Under the pieces are notes generated by a model. That model made no database searches. It was not told the origin of the DNA and was given only the letters and a program-made list of their open reading frames with translations. 59,394 nt of DNA from an uncultured Eubacteriales bacterium (GTDB lineage Bacteria; Bacillota; Clostridia; Christensenellales; Aristaeellaceae), in contig CACXHY010000013.1 in the NCBI GenBank assembly GCA_902767565.1, positions 12,175 to 71,568 of the forward strand, written 5' to 3'. Made by a program: the position numbers and the translations under genes. Positions 14,057 to 23,296 of the stretch are shown here, in pieces; within the stretch, counting starts at the first letter, position 1, and each line of letters starts with the position of its first letter.

Positions 14057-17000
14057 TCACTTGAGGGTGTAAACGTTGGTCCACCAGTTCTGCTGGTAGA
14101 TATCGGTCACGCGGTAGCTGAGGCGGTACTGGCCCAGCTTGTCCGCGGGCAGTTCCATGTCGCCGACGATGAGGTCGGAGAGGCCGTTCCCGCACACGAA
14201 GGGATCGCCGTAGCGGTAGCTGCCGTCATAGGTGCCGTCATAGGCGTAGAAATCACATACGACCTGCACGGTGACGCTCCCCTCCAGGTCCACGATGGCG
14301 TCGGCCTTGGCGACGGTGTCGGTCTCCTGATCCTTGTACACCCGGCGCGCGCCGACGATGGTGAAGCTGCCCTCGCTGTCCACGCTTGTGACCAGTTCGA
14401 AGCGCTCCTCGCCCTCGAAGGCAGGACCGCTCAGCAGCACCGGGATGTAGCCGTAGCTGACGCCGTCCGCCTCGTACTCATGGTAGTAGGGGACGATCAG
14501 GCCGGCGCTGTCGCCCTGCTTCATCATGCCGATCCAGGCGCCGGACTTGTCGGCAACCAGGTAGCCGGCTTCGTTCCACTCGAACACATTGTCCAGGCCG
14601 AGATCCACATAGCCCTTGCCGTTGTCGTAGAACATGTTCAGGGCCACGCCGGTGACCAGGCGCCAGTCCTCCGCCTTCATGGGCAGATACCAGTTGCCGT
14701 CGTCCGCGTGGATCAGTTTCACCTTGCTGCCGCTGAGGCTGTGCCCCCCGATGTACTCGGCGGCGTAGGCGCTGTCCAGCACCGTCAGGTATTCATAATC
14801 ATCGGATCCGGCGGGAGCGGAGCGCATGAACGCGCCCAGCAGATCGGTCAGGCCGAAGCCGCCGGAGGAGCCGCCGTAGCTGCCGCCGGAAAGCACCGTA
14901 TAAGGGCTGTTGCCGTAGCTGCCCGAAGCGGCGCTGCCGCCGTAGCCCGCATAGGAACCGCCGGTGCCCATGGCCGCGAAGGCGCGGATGCAGTCGTTGT
15001 AGCTGGTGTCGCTCATGCCCTCGATCTGGCTGTTGGCGCTGACGGCCTTGTTGACGTTCGAGGCTTTGCGGTAGGGGAAGTAGATGGACAGGCCGTAGGC
15101 GCCCGTCATGGAGCCGGAGCGGTTGTACTTCACCGCGCCGCGCACGGCATTGGCCAGGGCGACGGACTCATCGTTGCCCACGCGGGTGGCCAGATCCGCC
15201 AGGTCCACCTGGTCGATGGCGGTGGAAGCCGCGAACTCCCTGGCACCGGCTCGGGCCGTGGCCACGGTCTGATAGCCGTCGTTCTTCACCAGGCCGGTGA
15301 CGGAGGTGGAGAAGCTCCGCAGGGCGTCCGGGACCGTGCAGGCCGCTTCCGCCAGGTCCACCACGGACAGGGTGGTGGACTGGCCCCGGGCCTGGGTGGC
15401 GCAGGCGCTGACAAAGTCGTCGCAGATCTGCTTGCCCAGGTCCAGGGTGCTGATGTTGGCCTTGCTGCCGAGCGAGGTCAGCCAGCCGGTGTAGTACCAG
15501 CCCACGCCGGGCTCGGTCTCCTCTGAGGCGATCATGTAGTCGGCATAGGGCTCGGCCATCAGGGCGGTCTCCACCGTCGCCATCAGGCAGGCGTCAAAGC
15601 CGATGAAATCCAGATACGCGTGCTTGTTCAGGCCCATGCGGCGGTCCGTGCCGAGACCGTCGGACAGGGCGGTCTGGATCTGAGGCAGGGTCATGGAGCC
15701 GGACTTGGCCTTCTCGTCGTAGCCGTAGCCGCTGACGGACCCGCCGCCGTGATCCCACAGGATCAGGATGTAGCGCGTGGTGTCGGGGAACTCGGACCGG
15801 CAGAACTTGATGAAGCCCGAAAGCGTTGCCGGATCCGTCATGGCCTTGTTGCCGTCGTTCTCCTTCAGCACCTCCATCCGTCCGCCGCTGTAGATCCGGC
15901 GGATCTGGTTATAGCTGTTGGAGAAGCCCTGCACATGCCAGCTGCTGCAGCCGCCGGTGTAGACGATCACGCGCACGTTCTCGCCGTACTCGGCCTTCGC
16001 GATCTCCTGCAGGTCGCGGCTGGCCATGCCGCTGCGGCTTTCCAGGTCGGTGCCGCACATATAGATCATGACGGTGACCTTTTCGCTGGCGGCTCTCGAC
16101 TTGGGGGTGAAATACTTGTCTCTCGCGCCCTCCGCCACGGTCAGGTCGACCTCGCGGGAGTCCCCGCTGCCGGACGTGCCGTAGCCGGAAGAACCGTAGC
16201 CGGAGAAGCCGCTGTAAGACGAAACATAGGAGTTCGGGTTGGACACCGTGGTGCCGCCGCCGCTCAGATACCCGCCCAGCAGATCCATCAGGGAAAAGCC
16301 CGAGGAGCCGGTGGACCCGCTGTTCTGGGAGGTGCTGTACTGCACACCGCTGCTGCTGTTGCTCAGATAATTGACGTCTCCGCTGTTGCCGCCGCTGTCG
16401 TTGCCGCCCATCAGTTTGGGCAGCACAAAGATGGCCAGCAGGATGAGGATGGCGATGAGAAGGAACTTGCCCATGCCCGATCCGCCGGAGGAACCGCTGG
16501 ACCCGGAACTGCCCGAGGACCCGGAACTGCCCGAGGACCCGGAGCTCCCGGACGTCCCGCCGCTCTGCGAGCCGCCGAAGAGTCCGCCGAGACCGGAGCT
16601 TCCGCTGGTCCCGGAACCGCCCTGCGAGCTGCCGAAGAGGCCGCCGGGGCCGGAGCTCCCGGCGCTTCCGGAACTGCTCTGTCCGCCGCCGAGAAGATCG
16701 CCGAGGCCAAGGCCTCCGGAACTGCCTTGTCCGCCGCCGAGAAGATCGCCGAGACCGGAACTTCCGGAGCCGCTCTGCCCGCCGCCGAGAATGCTGCCGA
16801 AAATGGTGCTGCCGAGGCCGCGGTCATCATCTTCCGGATCCGGCTTTCCGGCCTGTCCCTGCATGCCGTGCGGGGAACGGGGTCCGCCGGGGCGCTGCGG
16901 GCGTTCGGCGCCGGGTTTCCGCTCCGGCTCCTGCGGCTTTTCATCCGCCGCGGCGGAAGGCCGGGCATCATTGCCGACGGGACCTGTGCCCAGGTCCTCG

Positions 17001-17074
17001 CCGTGGACCTCGCCCATCTGTCCCTGGCCGATGATCTTGCGTTTCCGTCCCTGCGGGGCATTGTTTTCGGACAT
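14057..17074 (-). CDS. Membrane-anchored clostripain-family (C11) peptidase-like protein
   Basis: A 1005-residue protein. The N-terminus (1-86) is polar, and 87-200 is extremely Gly/Ser-rich with a GSS tandem and LGDLLGGGQ-type repeats. A single transmembrane helix (about 204-219) follows, then another Ser/Gly/Tyr-rich linker and the C11 domain (about 331-700). The domain carries WDHGGG with H442 and GFDACLM with C496, the expected His/Cys dyad, so it should be an active cysteine endopeptidase, typically cleaving after Arg or Lys. The C-terminal ~230 residues form a beta-rich region of unknown kind. The catalytic part is predicted outside the cell or at the envelope. AAAGGAGG precedes the ATG at 17074. 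It is the last gene on its strand before the terminator. Confidence 0.88.
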   Translation of the reverse strand: MSENNAPQGRKRKIIGQGQMGEVHGEDLGTGPVGNDARPSAAADEKPQEPERKPGAERPQRPGGPRSPHGMQGQAGKPDPEDDDRGLGSTIFGSILGGGQSGSGSSGLGDLLGGGQGSSGGLGLGDLLGGGQSSSGSAGSSGPGGLFGSSQGGSGTSGSSGLGGLFGGSQSGGTSGSSGSSGSSGSSGSSGSSGSSGGSGMGKFLLIAILILLAIFVLPKLMGGNDSGGNSGDVNYLSNSSSGVQYSTSQNSGSTGSSGFSLMDLLGGYLSGGGTTVSNPNSYVSSYSGFSGYGSSGYGTSGSGDSREVDLTVAEGARDKYFTPKSRAASEKVTVMIYMCGTDLESRSGMASRDLQEIAKAEYGENVRVIVYTGGCSSWHVQGFSNSYNQIRRIYSGGRMEVLKENDGNKAMTDPATLSGFIKFCRSEFPDTTRYILILWDHGGGSVSGYGYDEKAKSGSMTLPQIQTALSDGLGTDRRMGLNKHAYLDFIGFDACLMATVETALMAEPYADYMIASEETEPGVGWYYTGWLTSLGSKANISTLDLGKQICDDFVSACATQARGQSTTLSVVDLAEAACTVPDALRSFSTSVTGLVKNDGYQTVATARAGAREFAASTAIDQVDLADLATRVGNDESVALANAVRGAVKYNRSGSMTGAYGLSIYFPYRKASNVNKAVSANSQIEGMSDTSYNDCIRAFAAMGTGGSYAGYGGSAASGSYGNSPYTVLSGGSYGGSSGGFGLTDLLGAFMRSAPAGSDDYEYLTVLDSAYAAEYIGGHSLSGSKVKLIHADDGNWYLPMKAEDWRLVTGVALNMFYDNGKGYVDLGLDNVFEWNEAGYLVADKSGAWIGMMKQGDSAGLIVPYYHEYEADGVSYGYIPVLLSGPAFEGEERFELVTSVDSEGSFTIVGARRVYKDQETDTVAKADAIVDLEGSVTVQVVCDFYAYDGTYDGSYRYGDPFVCGNGLSDLIVGDMELPADKLGQYRLSYRVTDIYQQNWWTNVYTLK

Positions 17075-17143
17075 GGTGGTTCCTCCTTTATGCGTGTGTT
17101 ATCAGGTTCGAATCAAAGCGGCGCCGAGGCTCGGCGCAGGATG

Positions 17144-17617
17144 TCAGAGAATGGTCTCCATCCCGATCTTCTGCACCTGCATGCCGAGACGCTCATAGAA
17201 GCGCATGGCGCCGGGGTTGCAGGCCCAGACGTTCAGCGTCACGTTGTAGCACCCGACGGAACGGGCGTATTCCAGCACATGGGCGTACAGCCGCCGGCCG
17301 ACCCGCTGGCCGCGGCAGTCCTCATCCACGCAGATGTCGTCGATGTACAGCGTGCGGATCGGCGTGAGGATGTGATCCCCCGCGTGATCCTGCAGGACAC
17401 AGAAGGCATATCCCAGCACGCGGGCATCCGTTTCGTCGGTCAGCACGAAGATGGGCCGTGCGTCGTCGGGGATCATGGCAGCCAGCTCGCCGTCGGTGTA
17501 TTTGGTTGCCGGGCCGTTGAACAGATCGGGGCGGCCGTTATGGTGCACCATGTTCACCTGCACCAGAAGCCTCAGCAGATCGGGGATGTCCCGGGTCTCG
17601 GCTCTGCGGATGCTCAC
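17144..17617 (-). CDS. GNAT-family N-acetyltransferase
   Basis: A 157-residue single-domain GNAT enzyme using acetyl-CoA: N-terminal IRRAETRDIPDLLRLL, the strand TLYIDDICVDEDCRGQRVGRRLYAHV with the Q/RxxGxG/A-type CoA loop, and C-terminal NPGAMRFYERLGM. The acceptor substrate cannot be predicted. Its start overlaps the ispG stop by 4 bp (ATGA), so it is translationally coupled to ispG. Confidence 0.88.
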   Translation of the reverse strand: MSIRRAETRDIPDLLRLLVQVNMVHHNGRPDLFNGPATKYTDGELAAMIPDDARPIFVLTDETDARVLGYAFCVLQDHAGDHILTPIRTLYIDDICVDEDCRGQRVGRRLYAHVLEYARSVGCYNVTLNVWACNPGAMRFYERLGMQVQKIGMETIL

Positions 17618-18684
17618 GCGTCTGCCTCCTTTGCTCTCTCTGCGGCGATGCGGCGCGCCTCCGCAATGAGGATCCCGGCCAGGTCGCCCTCCACCTTTCG
17701 CGGCGCCTCGCCCTTCACGAAGAGGGCGCCTACGCCGTCGCCGCCGGCGATGCCGATATCGGCTTCCCGGGCTTCGCCGGGGCCGTTGACCACGCAGCCC
17801 ATCACCGCCACCTTCAGCGGGACGGGGAGATCGGCCAGTTCCTTCTCCACGCGCTCGGCGATGCCCTTCACGTCGATGCGGGTCCGGCCGCAGGTGGGGC
17901 AGGCTACCAGCTGCGCGCCCTTCTGCCGCAGATCAAGCGCTTTCAGGATGCTCCAGGCTGCCGCGGCCTCGGGGATCGGGTCACCGGTAAGGCTCACGCG
18001 GATCGTGTCGCCGATGCCGTCCGCCAGCAGGGCGCCGATGCCGATGGCGCTCTTCACCGTGCCCTGGCCGGGCAGACCGGCCTCGGTCACGCCCAGGTGC
18101 AGCGGGTAGTCACAGCGCTTCGCCGCCAGCCGGTAGGTCTCGATGGTGAGCCTCACGCCGCTGGCCTTCATGGACAGCACGATGTCGGAAAACCCCGCCC
18201 GCTCCAGCATGGCCGCGTGGTTCAGCGCGCTCTCGACAAGGCACTCCGCGGAGGGATGGCCGTATTTCGCCAGCAGGTCCTTCTCCACCGAGCCGGTGTT
18301 CACGCCGATGCGGATGGGGATGTGATGGGCTTTCGCGCAGTCCGCGACAGCCCGGACGTTCGCCTCGCCGCCCACATTGCCGGGGTTCAGGCGGAGCTTG
18401 GCGATGCCGTTCTCGGCCGCGGCGATGGCCAGCCGGTGGTCAAAGTGGATGTCCGCCACCAACGGCACAGGCGAGCCGTCCACCAGAGCCCGCACCGCGG
18501 CGGCGCAGGCTTCGTTGTAAACCGATACGCGCACCAGGTCGCACCCGGCCGAAGCCAGCGCCCGGATCTGGGCAAGGGTGGCCGGGACGTCCTCCGTCCG
18601 GGTGTTGGTCATGGACTGGACAAGGACAGGATTTCCTCCGCCGAGGGGAAGGGGTCCGATATGGACCGTGGTTCTGGATGACAT
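17614..18684 (-). CDS. ispG: 4-hydroxy-3-methylbut-2-enyl-diphosphate synthase
   Basis: A 356-residue iron-sulfur enzyme of the MEP isoprenoid pathway. It reductively converts 2-C-methylerythritol 2,4-cyclodiphosphate to HMBPP. The TIM-barrel begins VHIGPLPLGGGNPVLVQSMTNT. The C-terminal [4Fe-4S] domain shows ACPTCGRTRID and VMGCVVNGPGEA cysteines. Length is normal for the bacterial type. It lies downstream of dxr and rseP on the same strand (90-bp gap), the usual Firmicute grouping, though cdsA and uppS are not present upstream. Confidence 0.96.
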   Translation of the reverse strand: MSSRTTVHIGPLPLGGGNPVLVQSMTNTRTEDVPATLAQIRALASAGCDLVRVSVYNEACAAAVRALVDGSPVPLVADIHFDHRLAIAAAENGIAKLRLNPGNVGGEANVRAVADCAKAHHIPIRIGVNTGSVEKDLLAKYGHPSAECLVESALNHAAMLERAGFSDIVLSMKASGVRLTIETYRLAAKRCDYPLHLGVTEAGLPGQGTVKSAIGIGALLADGIGDTIRVSLTGDPIPEAAAAWSILKALDLRQKGAQLVACPTCGRTRIDVKGIAERVEKELADLPVPLKVAVMGCVVNGPGEAREADIGIAGGDGVGALFVKGEAPRKVEGDLAGILIAEARRIAAERAKEADA

Positions 18685-18774
18685 GGGACCTCCTGAAGAC
18701 GCATGTTCAACGGCCGGCGATCAAGCGGCGGACCGCAGCCGCGGCGGGATGGCGCTGCATGACGATCCGTGCTT

Positions 18775-19899
18775 CTACCTGATCAGATTTCCGATGTCCC
18801 GCACGGTGATGAAGATCATCAGCGCGAAGAGGAGCGCCATGCCGATCAGGTGGACGACGGCTTCCTTCTCGGGCGGGACAGGCTTCCCGCGGATGGCCTC
18901 GATCAGCATGAAGATCAGCCGGGAGCCGTCCAGCCCGGGGATCGGCAGCAGGTTCATGATGCCGAGATTGACGGAGATCAGCGCCAGCAGATTCACGAAC
19001 GCCGTGAAGCCGTAGGTCTGCACCTCCTGCGAGATGATCTGCACCGTGCCGACCGGTCCGGATACCTGATCCAGGTTCTGCCCCCGGAGCAGGCCGATAA
19101 CGGCGTCGAAGATGGCGGTGCCGTAATAGGTGAACTCTTTCCAGGCCATTGAAACACTCTGCCCGAAGGTCAGGGAGTCATGCCGGATCTGCGTGGCGTT
19201 ATGGGTATATGTGACGCCGATCATGAACCCGTTGCCGTCGGCGACGTACAGCGGGGTGACGGAGGCGGAAAAGGTCTCGCCGTTCCTCTCGATCACCATT
19301 TCCAGCGGGGGATCGCCGTATTTCCAGGCGTTGATGGCGGAGGACATGACGGTCTTCTCCATGCTGAGATCCGGATCCTGTGCGGCTTCAGCCGAGATCT
19401 CCGTGTCTGCGCCGTTGACCGACAGAATGCGGTCTCCGGCCCGCAGACCCGCGCGGAACGCGCCGCCGCCTTCCGAAACGGAACTGAGCACCGGAACGTA
19501 GGAGGAGCCGGGTGCGACCGTGTCGAGTCCGCCGATCCAGAAAAACAGGAGAAGCACCAGAAACGCCAGAACGAAGTTGGCGCCCGGGCCCATCAGCACC
19601 GTGAGAAAACGCTTCCACAGCGGCTGTTTTGACCAGCAGCGGCTGTCGTCCCTGTATTTCCCTTCCGGGTCATCCTCGCCCACGAACCGACAGAAACCGC
19701 CCACGGGGATGGCGCGCAGCGAGTAGATGATGCCGGACTTCTTACCGGTGCGGGAAAGGATCTTCGGCCCCATGCCGACGGCAAACTCCACCACCGGGAT
19801 GCCGGTGATGCGGGCCGTGATGAAGTGGCCGAACTCGTGAAAGGCGATAAGGATCCCCAGCAGGAGGATCGCCAGAAGAATATAGAGCATCGAAGTCAT
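18775..19899 (-). CDS. rseP: Site-2 intramembrane zinc protease RseP
   Basis: A 374-residue membrane metalloprotease that cleaves membrane-embedded substrates such as anti-sigma factors. HEFGH with H21/E22/H25 sits in the first transmembrane helix. A single PDZ domain is in the middle (GGGAFRAGLRAGDRILSVNG), and the C-terminal NLLPIPGLDGSR motif supplies the third zinc ligand. It overlaps the end of dxr by 4 bp (ATGA). Confidence 0.95.
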   Translation of the reverse strand: MTSMLYILLAILLLGILIAFHEFGHFITARITGIPVVEFAVGMGPKILSRTGKKSGIIYSLRAIPVGGFCRFVGEDDPEGKYRDDSRCWSKQPLWKRFLTVLMGPGANFVLAFLVLLLFFWIGGLDTVAPGSSYVPVLSSVSEGGGAFRAGLRAGDRILSVNGADTEISAEAAQDPDLSMEKTVMSSAINAWKYGDPPLEMVIERNGETFSASVTPLYVADGNGFMIGVTYTHNATQIRHDSLTFGQSVSMAWKEFTYYGTAIFDAVIGLLRGQNLDQVSGPVGTVQIISQEVQTYGFTAFVNLLALISVNLGIMNLLPIPGLDGSRLIFMLIEAIRGKPVPPEKEAVVHLIGMALLFALMIFITVRDIGNLIR

Positions 19900-21047
19900 T
19901 GGGTTCCTTTCATGCGCTCCGCGACGAACCGCCGGGCGCGCCGGTCTGCCTCATAAATGTCGTCGATCGAGTCCGCCGGCAGGCCGGGCAGGGCGGACAG
20001 GGCGTCCTCCACCAGAGTGAAGATGGCGCCGAACGGGATCTCGTCCCGCAGGAACGCGGCCACGGCGGCTTCATTGGCGCCGTTGAAGACGGTGCAGGCG
20101 GCGCCGCCCGCGTTCAGGCATTCCTTCGCGAGGCGCAGCGACGGGAAACGCACCGGATCGCTCTCCTCGAAGGTGAGGGAGGCCAGGCGGATCAGATCCA
20201 GCCGCTCGCCGCCCGTGGCCACACGCTCGGGATAGGTCATGGCGTAGGCGATGGGCACCCGCATGTCCGGCACGCCGAGCTGCGCGATGACCGCGCCGTC
20301 GGCGAACTCGACGGCGGAGTGCACGATGCTCTGCGGATGCACGACCACGCGGATCTTCTCGCCCGGCATGTCAAAGAGCCAGCGGGCCTCCATGATCTCC
20401 AGGCCTTTGTTGAACATGGAGGCCGAGTCGACGGTGATCTTGGCGCCCATGGACCAGTTGGGATGATTCAGCGCTTCGGCGCGGGTGGCCCGGTCGATGC
20501 GCTCCCGGGGCCAGGTGCGGAACGGGCCTCCGGACGCTGTCAGCAGCAGGGAGACGGGCTTGTTCCCGGCGGCTCCCTGCAGGCACTGGAAGATGGCGCT
20601 GTGCTCAGAGTCCACGGGCAGAAGCGGTTTGCCAGCCTTCCCGGCCAGCTCCGTGACCAGGTGGCCGCCGGTGACGAGGGCTTCCTTGTTGGCCAGCAGC
20701 ACCTGCCGTCCGGCGTTCAGGGCGTCCAGAACGCCGGCCAGGCCCGCGATGCCCACGATGCTCACCAGCACCATGTCGGCGGGGATGTCCCGGGCGGCGG
20801 TGTGCAGCCCGTCCTGCCCGAAGGCGAACTGACAGAAGGACAGATCCTCCGGGATCACAAGATGCTCCGGGGGAGAGACCAGGCAGGCGAATCCCGGACG
20901 GAACTCCCGCACCTGCGCGAAGAGCAGCTCCGCGTTCCGGTTGCAGGTCAGGGCCGCCACACGGAAGCGATCGGGATGAAGGCGCACCAGCTGCAGGCAT
21001 TGCGTCCCGATGGAGCCGGTCGAACCGAGGATGGTGATGCTTTGCAT
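19896..21047 (-). CDS. dxr: 1-deoxy-D-xylulose 5-phosphate reductoisomerase
   Basis: A 383-residue NADPH-dependent enzyme for the committed MEP-pathway step, converting DXP to methylerythritol 4-phosphate. The NADPH loop GSTGSIG is at 8-14; LANKEALVTGG, PVDSEHSAIFQCL, SGGPFRTW and HPNWSMGAKITVDSASMFNKGLE cover the substrate and metal site. The start at 21047 is set by the family N-terminus (MQSITILGSTG); its RBS is weak (AAAGG), and the reading frame stays open upstream without family similarity. It is translationally coupled to rseP. Confidence 0.96.
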   Translation of the reverse strand: MQSITILGSTGSIGTQCLQLVRLHPDRFRVAALTCNRNAELLFAQVREFRPGFACLVSPPEHLVIPEDLSFCQFAFGQDGLHTAARDIPADMVLVSIVGIAGLAGVLDALNAGRQVLLANKEALVTGGHLVTELAGKAGKPLLPVDSEHSAIFQCLQGAAGNKPVSLLLTASGGPFRTWPRERIDRATRAEALNHPNWSMGAKITVDSASMFNKGLEIMEARWLFDMPGEKIRVVVHPQSIVHSAVEFADGAVIAQLGVPDMRVPIAYAMTYPERVATGGERLDLIRLASLTFEESDPVRFPSLRLAKECLNAGGAACTVFNGANEAAVAAFLRDEIPFGAIFTLVEDALSALPGLPADSIDDIYEADRRARRFVAERMKGTQ

Positions 21048-21097
21048 GACAGAAGCCTTTCGGTCGGTTGCGGGAGAGACGGAGGGGGATCGCGGCG

Positions 21098-21385
21098 TTA
21101 CCCGCGCGCCTTCGGCTTCCCGCGCCTGCCGCTCAGCAGGCAGCGGATCAGCAGGCACAGCAGAATGAACACCGCAGGCAGCGCGATCAGGCCGATGGCC
21201 AGCCACTCTTCGGGCCGGGAAAAGCTCCGGTCGGAGGGCTGGGTGAGGATCGTCACCAGCAGAAGGACCAGCAGGGCGGCCGACGCGATGCCCAGGACCC
21301 AGCGCAGGATCCGGAAGAAACGCTTCCAGCCGGGGGAGGACAGGCGCACCTTCAGCGGCGGCCGGCCGCGATCGGTTCGGGCCAT
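21098..21385 (-). CDS. Small two-helix membrane protein, unknown function
   Basis: A 95-residue basic protein with two hydrophobic helices (about 30-48 and 63-84) separated by a short polar loop with SDRSFSRPEEW. The N- and C-termini are Arg/Lys-rich and should be cytoplasmic. Its ATG overlaps the stop codon of the upstream hydrolase gene by one base, so they are coexpressed. No family recognised. Confidence 0.7.
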   Translation of the reverse strand: MARTDRGRPPLKVRLSSPGWKRFFRILRWVLGIASAALLVLLLVTILTQPSDRSFSRPEEWLAIGLIALPAVFILLCLLIRCLLSGRRGKPKARG

Positions 21386-22335
21386 CAGTCATCGCCGCCT
21401 TTCGGGAGATGCGCCTCCAGCCATTGCAGGATGTCCGCGTAGACCGCTTCGCGGTCCAGCTCGTTCAGGATCTCGTGCCGGTCTCCCGGCCAAAGCTTCA
21501 GGGTCACATCCTTCACGCCGGCTTTCCGCAGCAGGGCGTCCACTTTTCTGACGCCCTCGCCCATGTCTCCCACCGGGTCCTGATCGCCCGAGGTGAGCAG
21601 GAGGGGAAGATCCTTCGGGATGAGCGCGACGTTCTTCGGGTCGCAGCTGAAGGCCACGGCTTCGAACAGGCCTTTGTACCCGGAGAGGGTGAAACGGAAG
21701 TTGCAGCGGGGTTCCTTGTAGTATTTGTCCACGATCGCCGTGTCATGGGTCAGCCAGCTGCGCTCCGGCTCCTTGCCCGTGGAGTCGAACTGCTTGTAGG
21801 CGCCGCCGCCCATGGCCAGGCCCGCGATCATCTCCGAGCGATACGTCCATCCCCTGAACTTTGCCATCAGTCCGCACAGCGACTTGCCGAAGCCGGCCAT
21901 GCCCGGCGCCACAAAGCCGGTGCCCATGATGACCGCGCCGGCCAGCCCCTCCCCGTGGAGGGCGAGATACTTGCGCAGCAGGTAGGAACCCATGGAATGA
22001 CCGAGGATGAAGTAGGGGAGGTCCGGATATCGCTTCTGCGTCAGCGTCCGCACGGCGTGCATGTCTTCGACCAGGACGCCGCTGGGATTGTCCGCGGTCA
22101 TGAAGCCCCACTTGTCCTTCGAGATGACGGAATCCCCGTGCCCGAGGTGGTCGTGTCCGACGACCAGGATGCCGTGGGAGGCCAGAAACTCCGCGAAACT
22201 GCCGTAGCGGTCGATGAACTCCACCATGCCGTGGACCAGCTGCATCACGAAGCGGGGCTCGCCCTCCGGCGTCCAGCGGACGCCGTGGATCTGCGTCTGC
22301 CCGTCGGCGGAGAGAAAAGCGAAGGTTTCACGCAC
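21385..22335 (-). CDS. Alpha/beta hydrolase, monoglyceride lipase-like (serine aminopeptidase S33 family)
   Basis: A 316-residue cytosolic alpha/beta hydrolase. The oxyanion HG is in QLVHGMVEF; the nucleophile S114 is in GHSMG; the acid is expected in SGDQDPVGD and the base His in WPGDRHEILNE. DHLGHGDS is typical of the monoacylglycerol lipase group, so the likely reaction is hydrolysis of monoacylglycerols or lysophospholipids. It is the first gene of a run leading to dxr, rseP and ispG. AAGGAGGCG precedes the start and a consensus promoter lies at 22368-22396. Confidence 0.88.
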   Translation of the reverse strand: MRETFAFLSADGQTQIHGVRWTPEGEPRFVMQLVHGMVEFIDRYGSFAEFLASHGILVVGHDHLGHGDSVISKDKWGFMTADNPSGVLVEDMHAVRTLTQKRYPDLPYFILGHSMGSYLLRKYLALHGEGLAGAVIMGTGFVAPGMAGFGKSLCGLMAKFRGWTYRSEMIAGLAMGGGAYKQFDSTGKEPERSWLTHDTAIVDKYYKEPRCNFRFTLSGYKGLFEAVAFSCDPKNVALIPKDLPLLLTSGDQDPVGDMGEGVRKVDALLRKAGVKDVTLKLWPGDRHEILNELDREAVYADILQWLEAHLPKGGDD

Positions 22336-22367
22336 CGCAAACGCCTCCTTTTTCCGGTCGATGCTAC

Positions 22368-22396
22368 ATTATATCATAAGATGCGCACAATGTCAC
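22368..22396 (-). promoter_or_regulatory. Promoter of the hydrolase-dxr-rseP run
   Basis: Minus-strand GTGACA (complement of 22391-22396), 17 bp, perfect TATAAT (complement of 22368-22373). Confidence 0.75.
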
Positions 22397-22492
22397 GCTG
22401 AAGTTTTCGCACCGGACAGCGTCGGCCGCAGGGACAGCCGTCCCGGGTCACGGGCGCGTGGAGCGCTTTCGGGGAAAGCCGCATTCTGCGGA

Positions 22493-22521
22493 TTGCATTT
22501 CACGGAAACATGTGCTATAAT
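22493..22521 (+). promoter_or_regulatory. Promoter of the cytidylate kinase-like gene
   Basis: TTGCAT (22493-22498), 17 bp, TATAAT (22516-22521), about 60 bp before the start codon. Confidence 0.8.
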
Positions 22522-22583
22522 GGCTCCAGAAAGACAGGCCTGCCGCGGGTTCGGGCGGGAAGAAACTGAATGGAGGGTTCCAT

Positions 22584-23210
22584 ATGGCAAAGACATCCAT
22601 GGTGATCACCATCGGCCGTCAGTACGGCAGCGGCGGCCGTGTGGTCGGACGCATGCTCGCGGAAAAGCTGGAGATCCCCTATTACGACAAGGAGCTGCTC
22701 GTTGAGGCGGCCAAGGACAGCGGCATCTGCCAGGAACTGTTCGAGGATCACGACGAAAAGCCGACCCGCTCCTTCCTCTTTTCGCTGGTGACCGGCACCG
22801 GCACCCGCGGCGATCTGGGCGGTTCCTATATGGACATGCCGCTGAACCACCGCCTGTTCCTGGCGCAGTTCGACACCATCCGCCGCGTGGCGGGGGAGGG
22901 CCCCTGCGTCATCGTGGGCCGCTGCGCCGACTATGTGCTGCGGGATCAGGCCAACGTGATCAATGTCTTCATCAAGGCGGACATGCAGCACCGGGTGGCC
23001 CGCGCGGTGGAGCGCGGTGCGGATCCCGCCAAAGCCGAGGATTTCGTGAAAAAGCAGGATAAGCAGCGCGCCGGGTATTACAACTACTATGCCACCACCA
23101 CCTGGGGCGATGTGAACAACTACGACCTGTGCCTGGATACCGGCCGGCTCGGCTACGAGAAGTCGGTCGAACTGCTGTGCGATTACATCAGGCTGCGCGA
23201 AGAGGGCTGA
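22584..23210 (+). CDS. Cytidylate kinase-like family protein
   Basis: A 208-residue P-loop protein of the cytidylate-kinase-like group common in Clostridia. It starts MVITIGRQYGSGGRVVGRMLAEKL, where the P-loop is GRQYGSGGR, followed by IPYYDKELL and a VIVGRCADYVL segment. These proteins are distinct from true Cmk (one is at 57602), and their substrate is not established; nucleotide monophosphate phosphorylation is the family-based guess. GGAGG precedes the ATG. Confidence 0.88.
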   Translation: MAKTSMVITIGRQYGSGGRVVGRMLAEKLEIPYYDKELLVEAAKDSGICQELFEDHDEKPTRSFLFSLVTGTGTRGDLGGSYMDMPLNHRLFLAQFDTIRRVAGEGPCVIVGRCADYVLRDQANVINVFIKADMQHRVARAVERGADPAKAEDFVKKQDKQRAGYYNYYATTTWGDVNNYDLCLDTGRLGYEKSVELLCDYIRLREEG

Positions 23211-23296
23211 GAGCCGGCGGCGCGGCAGAGAGGGATGCGGAGCCCGGCGTGTGACGCGGAGGCTCCGCGTTCTTCGTTCGCGGAGGAGGACATAGT

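Noticed and set aside
15620-18109. An 829-codon plus-strand frame opposite the clostripain-family gene, GNAT gene and ispG
   Set aside because: Antisense to three well-supported genes; low-complexity Ala/Gly composition with no domains.
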